A stretch of 64,000 nt of DNA from Atriophallophorus winterbourni (taxonomy: Eukaryota > Platyhelminthes > Trematoda > Plagiorchiida > Microphallidae). The DNA lies in the NCBI GenBank assembly GCA_013407085.1, contig JACCGJ010000700.1:62001-126000 (forward strand), in the 5' to 3' direction. The notes under the pieces were generated by a model. It did not search any database and was not told the origin of the DNA. It saw only the letters and a list, made by a program, of their open reading frames with translations. The position numbers and the translations under genes are program-made. Positions within the stretch are counted from its first letter, which is position 1. The number at the start of each line of letters is the position of its first letter. This document shows, piece by piece, positions 33,030 to 45,349 of this stretch.

Positions 33030-35030
33030 TGTTTACTTATTTACGATTACTTCAAGGTTCACTAAACCAAACACTGCCGACTCCATTCAATTAAGGTGAA
33101 CGATCTGGAAAGAGTAGTGTCGTGATAGTTTAACTTGGGCGAGCATTCCTAATACCCACCATTTCATTACAGTTGAACAATTGGCTTAGATTCACTGTGC
33201 AGATTGTTCAAGGTAATTCAAGGTGTTTAATGGTTTAAAATCATCGAGCTTAAGAGCGACCATAGGATTGTGAAAATTAAAATTTAGGTGTGTGAAAACA
33301 AACTAAGCAATTAGATTCAACACTATTTAAGTAGTAGGGGAAACGAATAATTCAATAAAAACTCGTCTAATTTAGTTTTATCCCGATGCCAGTTAGTTGA
33401 GTGAGTAATGCGTATAGACAGTGTGTAATCATGGGTCTGATAGTCCCGCGTATTCCTTCGTGTGAAGAGTCCCTGCAAGGGACGATGCGGGGTGTAATAT
33501 ATTTTGTAAAGTAGGATCGTGTCTCTTCTTAGTCCTTCAAACGTTGACTTTGTTACTGGAAAGTTTTATTCGAAGTACTCCGTATCACAGCTACAAACTA
33601 TGAGATGTCACTTGATCTCGAAAGGATGCCATATTACAAAATGGGAACTGAGATTAAATAAAAGAAGAGATAAAATAGTGCTTCCTAACACTGATTACAG
33701 TGACTCTTATCTGGAAACCTGATTTTTCGTGCTAATATTTCAAATAAATCCATTATTAAATTCAAGGAAATTCAGGGGTTTACTGGTCTATAAAGAAAAT
33801 ACTCTACATAAAAAAGAACAAAGATGTTTTGCCAGTAAAGAAAATCAACTTATGTACTATGGTGTGAGGTTGGATTTGGCCAAGTTCAGCCTTGAAAATG
33901 TTCAGGCTTGATGCACAAATAACTTACTAAAACGACAATGAATTTCGAGCATCTGATGGATCGAAGCCGAAAATTGAACTCTTGCCAGCTGCCATTCAAA
34001 TAGCTCAATCGAAATAACTATATGAATAAGATAAAACAAAGGCTGTTTTTACTTGCTAAAAGGCCGCCAATTCTACAACTCCAACTCCACAAATTGTCTA
34101 GACCACCCCTGTTTTGTTTTCAATTCTCAGTACATCTGGACAGTTTACAAACGGGAGAACGTTTCATGTCTATCTCAGTGACCAAATCCATATCATGTGT
34201 GTAGTGTTTTACACTAATGAGACCAGATATACGACCCAAGCGACACGGTAAATAAAAATCAACGAACAACTTTTTGAATTTTTCGTCCTGTTCGATTTTG
34301 ATGTCTTTTGGAGAAACTTACGAATTATAGAAGCAAAAACGCAGGCATCGGCATCGCAACCTCTGCTCCACATGATTTTTAATGTACGGTTTATTTGTTT
34401 TCAGTTTGGAAAAGATGAAGATTTCGCGAAATTAAAGCATAGCTTCTAGGACCTAGCAGCAAGCAGCGCACGGTTTAGTCTATTATACTGGCTGGTCGCC
34501 ATTAAACTTCATATTCGACTCCGTTCACCATTAAAGTCCAGCTGTCGCAACAGTTTTGGGACAATTGATTAACGCTAAATTTTATCTGGTAATCTGACTT
34601 TGTATGGTGATCGAATTCCGGACAGAAAGTAAAGAAGTTAGTAGCTCTTTCGGAAAAGGAAAATTTAAAAAACATTTTCCAGAGCTGTTTCTAATTACTA
34701 AGCATCGGTTTAATCATACTCGAGCAATTTTTCTTGGCGAATTACTCTGCCATAATTTCTTGTTTTCACCCCACATATTTGTTATTTCATGACTACACCG
34801 TTTACTTTATGTGTTTCTTATTTTTCATATACAATAGCCACAATACGTATAATAATCTCAAAGCGCCCGTGTTTATGTTTCTTTCCCAAATGCAACTGAT
34901 TAGTTGCGCTATTCAAATATGTGGTGGAACAACGGAACTTCTGGAGCGATCGATTGCCGAGAAAAAAACGAATAAATTCAAATGTGATGAGTGTTCTCGA
35001 CTCAGTGCTCTGGTACATGGCTGGATCGAT
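33030..35030. other. Intergenic, short open frames only
   Basis: Several open frames of 60-108 codons occur, but none shows a domain, splice context or family resemblance. I do not call genes here. Confidence 0.5.
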
Positions 35031-35039
35031 AAAAACCAC

Positions 35040-35160
35040 AAAGCTTGTTCAGTTTACTAGCAAGACCTTGGCATCAAGGTCGCATCAGGCCAAGTGCTCG
35101 AAAATCTGTGTATCGGTACAAATTTACGCACATGAATAAAGTCATTTTCTTCTGCTTTTT
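35040..35160 (+). repeat. R5 repeat 3' end
   Basis: caagaccttggcatcaaggt ... gaataaagtcattttcttct. Confidence 0.55.
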
Positions 35161-35524
35161 CAATTGTTGCCATAAAGTCAGATAGCATGCGAATGGTATT
35201 ACAAAACAACACTTGATAGGGCTGAGACTATGAGGTTATACACAGTCCTTGATAGATGTGATCGACTTATTAATATTAGTCTCATGAATAATTCGTACCC
35301 GTTGCACCGTAATGTACTCAAATGTCAACCAGCATGGAGGAAAGAAAAACCAAACCGGTTGAGTTCAATGTATTGAGATCTATCCAGTTAATTGTTTTGG
35401 CTGGTAAAGCCTCTGTTTCGAGTAAGTAACGACGAGAAGATGCGAAAATCCCCTTCTGATTTAAGATTACCATCATGATTCGTTACGCACATTATCAGAT
35501 CTGTGTTCGAGCGTCTTTTTGAGT

Positions 35525-36240
35525 CAGAACTCAGAACGTAGAAAGTTTTATGGTAGAAAAAGCAGTAAGCTTAACAGTAACCATAGGATGACGGGATATA
35601 TAGAGTAAAATTATAAAATCTCTCAAAAATCAATAGGGACAGTCACACTCCGCATGGTTTGGCATATGCCCATCGAGTTTAGAAGCGAAAACCGCAACAG
35701 ACTCCGAGCGTGTGATTTCTTAGGCAAATGAAACAAATGAAACAAATTCTCACTGGGAAAAAATTTCGACGAATATCCGATCCAAAATGCGGAATGGGAT
35801 GGTTTTCAGTATGCAAGATTTTAAATGCCAACAGGAGGTCACTTCGTATCCGTCGTTGGGATTTAGTTTTAGCATTCGTTCTTCGAAAGGCAAATTTCTG
35901 TAACGGGAGACCAAATTTGTCGCACGATGATAAATCCTGTCGAGCACTTCGATATCCTTCCTCAGCCATAATGCCCTGGCTTGGATGGAATATTCTATAA
36001 CAGGACGTACATACGTATTAATTAACTAGCGTAGGGTTTCGGGCGTTAAATTATTGAATATCCTTTTTAGAAGACTCAGTATACGGCAGGCTTTATTGTA
36101 CACTGTCCGACAATGATGTGTAGGCTCATGGCTAAATGACACCCAGATCATTTTCTGCGTGGTCCAGACGAGATCTTGCAAGCCAAGCTGATATGTATGG
36201 TGCAGATATTTTCCAAACCGCAGCATTTTACACCCATATT
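35525..36240 (-). mobile_element. LINE-B (CR1/jockey-like) fragment
   Basis: The - strand reads from CKMLRFGKYLHHTYQLG through LDRIYHRATNLVSRYRNLPFEERMLKLN to the 3' UTR (accataaaactttctacg). It has frameshifts and stops. It matches the + strand copies at 42.7-44.1 and 58.9-59.5 kb. Confidence 0.8.
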
Positions 36241-36254
36241 TGATACAAACTGTA

Positions 36255-36300
36255 AATACTATTATATATATACAATATATATATATATATATACAATGTA
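36255..36300. repeat. TA microsatellite
   Basis: attatatatatacaatatat and a longer (ta)n run next to the truncated 5' end of the LINE-B copy. Confidence 0.85.
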
Positions 36301-36654
36301 TACAATTACAACTACGCTACGATCAGCAAGAGTAAACCTATAGATCTTAGTCAACTTGGTCGAATCCCATTGTCATCTTTGGTGTCATTCTAGCATGAAA
36401 CCCTATACCCACAGAGCTCTACGTAACGTCGAGGATACCTGTTTTTTGAGACAGGTATTAACGGAGTGCTTATTAGTTTTAGTGTCCAGGTTTCGTTGTC
36501 TCTTGTATAATATATGAATAATAACTACCTTAGTGTGGGCAATTGATTGGAATATGTTAGTTAGGTAACTTGAATGTAATCGGTTAGAGACTCACCATAG
36601 GTTGCTTAGCCTTAAGGTCAAAATAAGACGGAATGCTAGTTAGTCATATTCCCT

Positions 36655-36735
36655 GTCCTGATTATCGCCTTTGGACGGACGAATTTTCTGTGTTAAGAGC
36701 GAAACGTTACTCGAAACCTGCTCCCACTGATAGAA
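36655..36735 (+). repeat. R4 hammerhead-like repeat, degraded
   Basis: gacgaattttctgtgttaag, then agcgaaacgttactcgaaac and ctgctcc. The stem is lost. Confidence 0.5.
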
Positions 36736-37274
36736 TTCAATTTTTTGCCTTAGCATAGGTTCGCTAAACGTATATCGCTGGCTCAAGGCACGATCGAAAG
36801 CAAACGCATGAATGGAAATGGTAATGCAGTATAAAGGGCTTCCTAAAAGCGATCTGAAAATCATGTTCTTCCTAATTCGATAGCGTCGGTTAACGAAATG
36901 AATTGAATAGAATATTGGTCATTTATTAGCGCCCCGAGCCCTTGGTCAGGAATTGCATTTGTGATTCGCCATTTGAACATCGTGTTTCTTTGCAATCGCG
37001 CTATTTAAGTATACCTTGGTATGTATCTTGTTTTAATGGTTTTCTACATTAGTCTTTAGCTGAAATTTCAAATAATTTTGAATATAGCTCTGAAAGTTTT
37101 CCTCTTCATCAACACAGAGCATTGTGTCCATTTTCGTACGGATGTAGGAGCCCCAGATCTCAGCCAAGTTGCATCATATTCGATTTTCAGAAATTAAACA
37201 GCAATTTATGGTCGACTAGTCATTCATTGCATTCACGTCGTTCTGTGATCGATAACAATACTCGATGCTAAAAT

Positions 37275-37450
37275 GCTCATTTGCATGCATTTCCATCACA
37301 CACATCCCACGACCGGTTTCGTGCTGTTTGCACGTATTGGGTAGAGAAAGTAGGATCAGGATCCGTATGCTCTTGAAACAGTGGAAGAATGGTAAACAAG
37401 TTGTGCTTGTATACTACTGTTGGATAAGGCTGGTACGACCAACCTGTTCA
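37275..37450 (+). repeat. R3 dispersed repeat (tandem copy 1)
   Basis: tgcatttccatcacacacat, cacgaccggtttcgtgctgt and aggatcaggatccgtatgct. Confidence 0.7.
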
Positions 37451-37504
37451 ATCACATGAGCTCACACTCATGTAGACAAGGTTTAAACCCATTACCATGA
37501 ACGA

Positions 37505-37690
37505 AAAAAGCTCATTTCCATGCATTTCCATCACGCATACAAACCATGACCGGCTTCGTGCTGTTTGCACTCATCAGGCAGGAATAGTAGGATCAGGATC
37601 CGCATGCGCTTGAAACAGTGGACGAATGGTTAAGAAGTTGCGGTTGTATGCCACAGCCGAATACCAACCTGTTCAATCGCATGTGTTCAA
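37505..37690 (+). repeat. R3 dispersed repeat (tandem copy 2)
   Basis: Same order of blocks as 37275-37450, including aggatcaggatccgcatgcg. The two form a direct duplication about 230 bp apart. Confidence 0.7.
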
Positions 37691-37699
37691 ACACAATAA

Positions 37700-40560
37700 C
37701 AAATATTGATCTGAGCAACGATCCTTGTTGTATACCGATAGGGATCTCGATCTATTATGGCGTGCAAGTGAAGGGGATGTGAGCAAAATTTTCGTAGAAA
37801 AATACTTATCTCAGTGAGAGCAATTTGACGGTATGATGTTAAAAAAGAGTAGTAGATAGAGTTCAAAAAGTAGATCGGAAGCACATGACCGAATTCGTGG
37901 TTATTGCCCCTTGTCAGATTAAATTTCCAGTTGCAAATGATGATTTGGCGGAGAATTGACCGTCATTGTTAAACGAGAAGTTCTTTTGATAAAGCTATCT
38001 TGATGCGAATGAAATACAAATACGCGTTGGAAGGTAATATGATGCACATTGATCGTGTCTTTAAGGATGCATGAAATTTAAGATTATATTGCCACAGGTG
38101 AAAAGTATTCGTGTGAACTTAACGCCACGCATAGAAATAAAGCTTGCGAAGAAGGGAGAATAAGGAAAATTAAGGTGATTGACCCTATTAAGGCTGTCAG
38201 AATTGGTGCCGCATAAATACGTGAGCTGTTTCTCTCCTAAGATCTGTAAACCTAGGTCTATATAACGTAAAACTACTGCAGATAGTGCCGTGTCGTTCAC
38301 CACAAGCTCAAACACAAGCTCCCACACATATTGGGGATTGAGAGACAGAATCTGTTTTCTGATGAGGTTGCAATATAATCCAAAGCAGCATAGAGCGTAC
38401 TGTAGCCTCACTCATTGTAATTCCTATTTGTGTATTTTTGATACTACTTTGTGTATGCTCTTCCCATGTATAATACTCATATACTTGTTTGACTACTACT
38501 GTACCAAGGTCAGAATTATATACTTTGAATGTTCCGTGTTTCGTCTTCCCTGTGCGTGGTGTGACTTTTCTTTGTGGCAATCCATTTTTCAGCTGCTCCA
38601 TCTCCTTCATCCGAGTGGACGCCAATCACCTTTTCAATACGAGGAATACAAAGAAGAATATATTTGTTTATGTGTGGTGAGCTGCATTTATTAACATTCT
38701 TTTGTTATCGTGTAGTTTACCATCAGGGTGTTCGAAGACTCGTTTTAGGTACAGCAATCCAATAACGATGTCCTATGAGTAATACATCAATAAGATATGC
38801 TGTTCATTGACCGTTTGCGCCATAGAGGTCTGGAGCTTGCACACAGTATTGAAAAGCTATGCTTAACTAACTAAGCGATTTAGACCACTTATCCCAAGGA
38901 CTTTCGCGCAGAGTAATTCCGAAAAGTCTACCTATTTTGAGATGGTATTTTGTCGTCGAAATCCCCAGCAAACCACGAGACAAATTGCGTTTTCAATATG
39001 CCTCGATGAAGGGTTTGAGCATGCAACAGTAGCCATGGCTACAACAATCCACACTTCTGCGCTAATAAAAATGGCAAGTTGACCGAAAGTTGAATAAATT
39101 AAGCTAGGTCATCGCTTATTCTGTGCATCACACACATGAAACGTCGTTAATACCACAACGCCTTGCGCTGCACCGGTCTTGTTGACCAACTGCGTGATCT
39201 ATCACGTGACGCGTGCAAGGCTGTCGCACCCACTCAATTGGTAGCGCAGTACATGAAGGTGACCCAATGAAACGATCGATCGATCGAACTAGACCACTGC
39301 TATGAAGTTCAAATGTGGCGGGAATTTGCCAAGACGATTTATAATGGAACGGGATGGTTCAAGGGAATTGTCATTAATGTGCATAGTCATGTTCATAGTC
39401 AATTGACAATTTATCCGAATTTATCCGAGGAGATCCATGGGAACAATAAGGTAGATAAATGCAATGTGTTACTCACATCCACCGTAGATACTTTATTTAT
39501 AATCTCAATTGGTGGTGAAAGATTAGCGGCAATACCGGAACCCAAATACATGAGGTGCTGTACAAATATAAGTTGGGTTTAAACTTGGCATTTCTTCGCG
39601 TAAGATCTTTTGTTCATTCTGATTTTCAGACTGAAGTTATTGCAGGTCAACGGAAAGGTTGTCTATTAGCGACCGTATTTGTGTTCGGAAAGGAACAGTG
39701 ACAGCTGGATCATGTGTGCTAAACATTTATGATTTGGTTTCTAAAAGTAATTGTAGGCTTAGAGAGTGAAAAAAGAATTCAGCATGTATCCACATATTTC
39801 ATTAATCGTCACAGCTAATAAGACCGATAAAAAGATACGATATCGAGAGAAACAGTCATGTTATACTAGGTCGCGAGAACCGAATACGAAGAGCGCGACA
39901 AAGGTTGGTCAAGCGAAAGTTGTTTTAGTGGAACAAAGGACAAAGATAAGCAATAAACTAGACTAGCGTCGAACGAGGATGCCTAAGAGGTGAGTCACCA
40001 TGATGAATGTTTATTCAATCGTCTGCCCCTCTCTACGTGGCAGTCTTTGTGCAGTGGTCTGCTTTCAAAAGTTGACGAATCTTAGTCTGCGATGACATAA
40101 ATAAAACATTTTAAAAAATATATCCAGTTGATTAAGCGCACACTCAGATCTGGTGTTGCTCTTAGTAAAGCGTCATATTGCCAATGCACTGTATAAAACG
40201 GAGCCATAGAAAGAGGATAATTAGAATCTGTTAGGGAACTCACAGAGTGCATTTTCGAGGGTGCCGGGTGGTAGCGAGGCCACCAGCTTGCGAGAAAGTC
40301 AATGAAGTAATGGTGCAAGCGATTGATAGATATTTTTGTGGTAGTCAGTATTAGCTAGATGGTGATGAAAAAAGTTCCCTTATGAACCAATTTGAGGGAG
40401 GAGAACAATATGCATTTAACTATAGTACTTCAGTGGACGAGACCTTATATGCCTTTCATACAATCAACTATTCCTGCCCAGTTTATAGGAATACACAACC
40501 AATCGTCTTCATCAACCGAAAAATAGAACTCCACTCAAAATATGTTTCAAAACAACTGAA
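37700..40560. other. Intergenic, nothing recognised
   Basis: No supported gene. A short R3-like phrase (aatgtgttactcacatcc) is present near 39460. Confidence 0.5.
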
Positions 40561-40579
40561 AAAAGGATTCAAATTCGTG

Positions 40580-42606
40580 ATCCGGAGTCGAACACGGAGA
40601 TGGATAAAGGTGAGAAACTGTGCGTGGAGAAGCCACATACTGCATTCAACACCTGAATCTTGGGAATCTTACCGTTTGTTGAGAAACAAAGTTACTAAAC
40701 TTGTCCAGGAGGATAAAGAAAAGTATCAAATGAATCTGATGGATAAAATTGAACGAAAATCCGAAGCTCCTCTTCCAGATCATGAACAGAAAGGCCAGGG
40801 TAAAGCCAGGTGTTTCCGCTTTACTTACTACGACTGGAACTACATCCACAGCTCTCGAAGCCGCTAACGAACTCGCTCAATTTTACTCTAGAGTGTTCTA
40901 CCCTAACGAGCGCGTATCCTACGATATACCTGCATTCAGGTCGCAGAATACAATACACGAAATCGTTGTGAAACCCGAGAGTGTCCTGGTAAAGCTACGC
41001 GGGTTAAATACAAAAAAATCCCCAGGTGCTGATGAAATAACACCATTCATCCTAAAGCAATGCGCCCATGTTCTATTCTCACCACTCTCTGACCTTTTCA
41101 ACCTGTCCTTGAGTTGTAGCACGGTTGCTAATGACTGGAAATGTGGACTAATCACTCCGATATACAAAGGAGGGAACCGATCTGATGTGTCTAACTACAG
41201 ACCAGTAACGTTGTTGCCAGTGGTCTCTAAAGTTCTCGAACGACTTGTGGCCGACGAACTTATCAAACACTTGGAACAAAATAAGCTTCTTTCCATCGCA
41301 CAGCACGGATTCAGGACAAGACACTCCTGTCTCACCAATCTTCTCATAACTCTTGATAATTGGACTCGAGCCGTGGACGATGGATGCCCTATCCATGATT
41401 GTTACTTGGACATGTCTAAAGCTTTTGATCGTGTTAACTACAGCATACTGCTACAAAAATTGGAGCAGCTCGGGGTATGCGGCAGACTATTGGCCTGGAT
41501 AAAGGATTACTTGACTGGTAGAGTTATAAGGGTTAGAGTTGATGGGGCACTATCCAGCCCAGTAGAAGTTACAAGTGGCGTACCTCAAGGCTCAGTCTTG
41601 GGGCCAATACTCTTCCTCGTGTACGCGAATGATATACCCGAAATCGTACGCAGAAAAATCATTTTATTTGCTGGATGACATCAAAGTCTGGACTAGCATA
41701 CGCACCATAGAAGATTGCCAAATTCTCCAAAAAGATCTCGAAGCACTTCATAATTGGTCCTTGCGGAACTGCTTATCATTCAACATCCAAAAATGTAAAA
41801 TGTTGAACGTTGGTAAATCATTCGAATTCACATACTCTCTGGGATCTCAGCAACTTTCATGGGTTACTGAAGAGAAAGACCTGGGCGTGTGGATTAGCAG
41901 TAACCTGAAGTCTTCACGGCACTGTTCTGTTGTATACAAAAAGTCCTGCCAAATCTTAGCATTGCTCAGAAGGATCTTTGATCGTTTCTCAAAGCAGATA
42001 CTCCCACGTATAATTAACACCTATATCAGACCAACAATGGAGTATGCTGTTCAAGCATGGTCCCCATGGTTACAAAAGGACATGACCTTGCTGCAACGGG
42101 TATACCACCGCGCTACAAAACTGGTGACCGGGCTATACAACAGGCCATACGAGGAGCGGATTGCAACACTAAACCTCTTTGACTTTTCGTACCGTCGTCT
42201 CAGGGGTGACTTGATCCTGCTTTTCAACATTCTGCATACAGTGGATCACCCACTTGAACACCTGTTTCATCGGCAAGAAGCACGTGGTAGCAGATCGCAT
42301 GGATACAAGTTAATTATTCCACACTCCAGATCAAATTGTCGAAGGTTTTTCTTTGCTGTCAGAGTCTGTTTTCTATGGAACTCCCTGCCCCCACATATCA
42401 TTTGCGCAACAAGCCTGAACATGTTCAAGGCTGAACTTGACAAGTATATGTTGACCAAACCCAACCTTGCACCTGAATACACGTGCTGACCTTCCATGTG
42501 TATAAAACATTTGTGTTGTTTTTATGAATTCCTTATATTTTTAATCTGTGGTTACTGTAAAGTATTTACTTTTTGGACCATTAAAACTTTGAATTACTTT
42601 GAATCA
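40580..42606 (+). mobile_element. LINE-A (CR1/jockey-like), near-complete reverse transcriptase, 5' truncated
   Basis: Contains the linker (CAWRSHILHSTPESWESYR...) and the whole reverse transcriptase: KKSPGADEITPFIL, ITPIYKGG...NYRPVTLLPVVSKVLERLV, QHGFRTRHSC, motif A YLDMSKAFDRV, motif B SGVPQGSVLGPILF, motif C near LFA-DDI, then EKDLGVWIS. The C-terminal region ends in PHSRSNCRRFFFAVR. Two frame breaks occur: near 40750, and an extra G at 41673-41674 inside the FADD box. No endonuclease domain is visible. 3' tail: gaattactttgaat. Confidence 0.92.
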
Positions 42607-42739
42607 TACAAGCTGATACTAAGAAAACCTGTTGAAACAATAATTGCTATTGGAGTTTTAACTAACTTCAACACAGCGATAGTGGAAGCGTGGATCCTGC
42701 TTTGAACTGATGTATACTGTTCGACATCGTCTGCCGTTT

Positions 42740-44125
42740 AGACGCAGCAAAATACTGACCGGTAACGCTACTTCCGGTGACCTCTCTAATGGAACGCATT
42801 GTGACTGAGCGCATAAGAGAACAATTGGACGACCAAAATATTTTGACTGCAGCACAACACGGTTTTCGAAGAAATCATTGCTGTTTATCAAACCTTCTTA
42901 CAATGTTCGAGGATTGGGCAAGGCATTGGACGAAGGTGAGGCTGTACTTGCTTGCTACATCGACATTTTCAAAGCTTTCGATAGAGTCAACCATGACATT
43001 TTAATAGAAAACCTCGAAGCTTATGGAATAACGGGAATGTTGCTGAATTGCATAAGGGACTATCTTACTGATAGACACGGTTCAAGTTGGCGTTGGCAGC
43101 ACCTTCTCTAGAAGAATAGACGTCACAAGTGGAGTTCCGCAGCTCTCTGTGCTTGGACCTCTTCAGTTCTTGTTGTATATGAACGATACAGTAGAGGATA
43201 TTGGATAGAACTTGATACTGTTTGCAGATGATATTAAAATAAGGAAACGTGTTAAGTCTGTTTATGACTGCATGGCATTACAACTGGATTTATGCACCTT
43301 ATTTCGTTGGTCCCAGAAAAATGAGTTACCATTTTACACTGTGAAATTTAAAATGCTGCGGCTTGGAAGTTCTTTGCACCATACATATCACCTTGGCACG
43401 CATGATCTCGTCTGGACCACCTAAGAAAAAGATCTCGGTACCTGGGTGTCGTTTAACCGTGAGCCTGAACATCATTGTCTGACAGAGTAGAATAAAGCCC
43501 GCCGTATCTTGAGTCTAAAAAGGATATTTAGGATTTTCACGCCCGAAACCTTACCCCGGTTAATTAGTACGTATGTGTGTCCTGTTATGGAATATTCTAT
43601 CCAAACCTGGGCACCATGGCTGAAGAAGAATATCGAACTACTTGGCAAGATTTATCATCATGTGACAAAGTTGGTCTCCCGATACAGAAATTTGCCTTTC
43701 GAAGAGCGAATGTTAAAACTAAATCTACGCGATTTTACCATACGGAGTGACCTCCTGTTGGCATTCAAAATCTTGCATACTGGAAACCATCCCCCCAAAC
43801 ACTAGCTAAAGCCCAATGGCCTTACTCGAACACGAAAACATTCGAAGTCTTTAAGCGTTCTACATTCTCGAATGGATATTCGTCGTAATTTTTGCTCGGT
43901 AAGAATTTGTTTCACTTGGAACATTTTGCCTGAAGAAATCACACGCTCGGAATCTGTTGCGGTTTTCGCTTCTAAACTCAATGGGTAGATGCCGAACCAT
44001 GCGGTATGTGAATGCCCCTATTGATTCTTAAGAGATTTTATAATTTTACTCAATATTCCTCGTCATCCTATTGTTATTGTTAAGTTTACTGCTTTTTCTA
44101 CCATAAAACTTTCTGAGTTTTTGAT
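42740..44125 (+). mobile_element. LINE-B (CR1/jockey-like), decayed reverse transcriptase
   Basis: Starts inside the reverse transcriptase (RPVTLLPVTSLMERIV across frames), then QHGFRRNHCCLSNLL, YIDIFKAFDRVNHDIL and LFADDIKI (motif C intact). The C-terminal region is RLISTYVCPVMEYSIQTWAPWL to FEERMLKLNLRDF. Many stops and frame changes. It lies about 135 bp downstream of LINE-A in the same orientation. Confidence 0.88.
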
Positions 44126-44159
44126 CAGCACTTGATTTGAACCATAATCCGATGCCATA

Positions 44160-44440
44160 GTTTTATAACTGTACAACCGGTTGGAGCACTTTTCGGGTAA
44201 CGTTTCACTTCTGACACAGACACTTCGTCAGACCAAGGGTGATAGTCAGGACAAGGTTACAGTCAACCTACCACCTCTGTTTTCACCTTACCACAAAACA
44301 GCTTGTGTTAAGCCTAGGGGGAATCAGGTCGCGTAGGCATGACCAGGATCACTCTTTGTCTGACGAAGCTTCTGCGCCAGAAGTGAAACGTTACCACAAA
44401 CTGCTCTAATCGATTGCACACAAATTTTTTCCATTATGCA
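44160..44440. repeat. R4 foldback: inverted pair of hammerhead-like repeats
   Basis: The left arm (44163-44234) and right arm (44360-44435) are imperfect reverse complements. Shared parts are the ctgacgaag core, agaagtgaaacgttacc and the ctgctcta/tggagca block. The spacer is about 125 bp. Confidence 0.65.
44360..44395 (+). ncRNA. Hammerhead-like ribozyme core motif (R4)
   Basis: CTGACGA (44360-44366), one extra A, stem GCTTCTG with loop CGC and partner CAGAAGT (one G-U), then GAAAC-GTT. This fits the CUGANGA / stem II / GAAA / GUH layout. The extra A after CTGACGA and the very short stem III and weak stem I are atypical, so activity is unproven. Confidence 0.4.
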
Positions 44441-44599
44441 TACAAGATCGGTCCAGAACACAATCTAATCAATGTACTAATATATAATTCGCGTTAAATG
44501 CCCCCAGAAATAAAAACATGAAAATCAATGAACTCAAACTTAAATGAAATGTTTTCGAGAGTTGAAGCGTGCCTCACCATCATTGCCAGAGATTGATAC

Positions 44600-44735
44600 G
44601 TGAACTCAGAATTGGACAAGAAAATGCCATTTAAACCTGAACACTGTTCGCACCGACACCCTTGGTACGTTCAGAAGCGAAGCGTTACCAAAAACGTGCT
44701 ATAACCGATTCATTGCAAACTTTATTTTCATCATT
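44600..44735 (+). repeat. R4 repeat
   Basis: catttaaacctgaacactgt, then agaagcgaagcgttaccaaa and ataaccgattcattgcaaac. The ctgacgaag core is deleted. Confidence 0.65.
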
Positions 44736-44999
44736 ATAGGGAAGGACTTCACGCTGAGGCAGTTGAAATAACAAAGGCTGGGACGAATGCGGCGAGCAAG
44801 GTGGATGTGGCGGATATCTGGAGTTCGATTCTGCAGCGGATAAGGATTAAAGTGCGCAACATCTAATGTGCATATGGATTACGTAAGCAGTGAGTCAGCG
44901 GACACTGATCGCACCTGCACACTAAATAAACAATTTAGGGATTAACACATCATTTAGGAGGTGTGATCAATTGTCTTGATCTCGCCTTTCGATCTCAGA

Positions 45000-45145
45000 G
45001 AACTCAGGATTGGTCAAGAAAATGTCATTTAAACCTGAACGCTGTTCATACCGACACCCTTCGTCATGACGAAGCTTGTGTTCAGAAGCGAAACGTTACC
45101 AAAAAACCTGCTCTAACCGATTCATTGCAAAACTTTCTTTTCACG
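45000..45145 (+). repeat. R4 repeat
   Basis: catttaaacctgaacgctgt, atgacgaagcttgtgttcag, aagcgaaacgttaccaaaaa. A direct copy of 44600-44735 that keeps most of the core. Confidence 0.7.
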
Positions 45146-45224
45146 ATTATGGACTCCCGATTGGTCTCTAATATTTTCAAATACCTTGCTGACGAACGTA
45201 TTAGTGTGCTCGCATCCCTTCCTT

Positions 45225-45340
45225 TACTCACGATGACCGATTTCTCTCTGTTTTCTGTCATCTGGTGGAGAGAGTAAAATTAGGTTCAGTGATCCATGAA
45301 ACAATGGTTGAGTGGTAAACGTAAATATAACATATTTTAT
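45225..45340 (+). repeat. R3 dispersed repeat
   Basis: gaccgatttctctctgtttt, tgtcatctggtggagagagt and ccatgaaacaatggttgagt. Confidence 0.55.
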
Positions 45341-45349
45341 GTGCGCATT

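Noticed and set aside
38061..38765. Overlapping frames of 60-134 codons on both strands
   Set aside because: Cys/Phe-rich low-information sequences without splice context or domains.
44600..45145. CRISPR-like direct repeats
   Set aside because: Only two irregularly spaced copies of a dispersed repeat in a eukaryotic genome.
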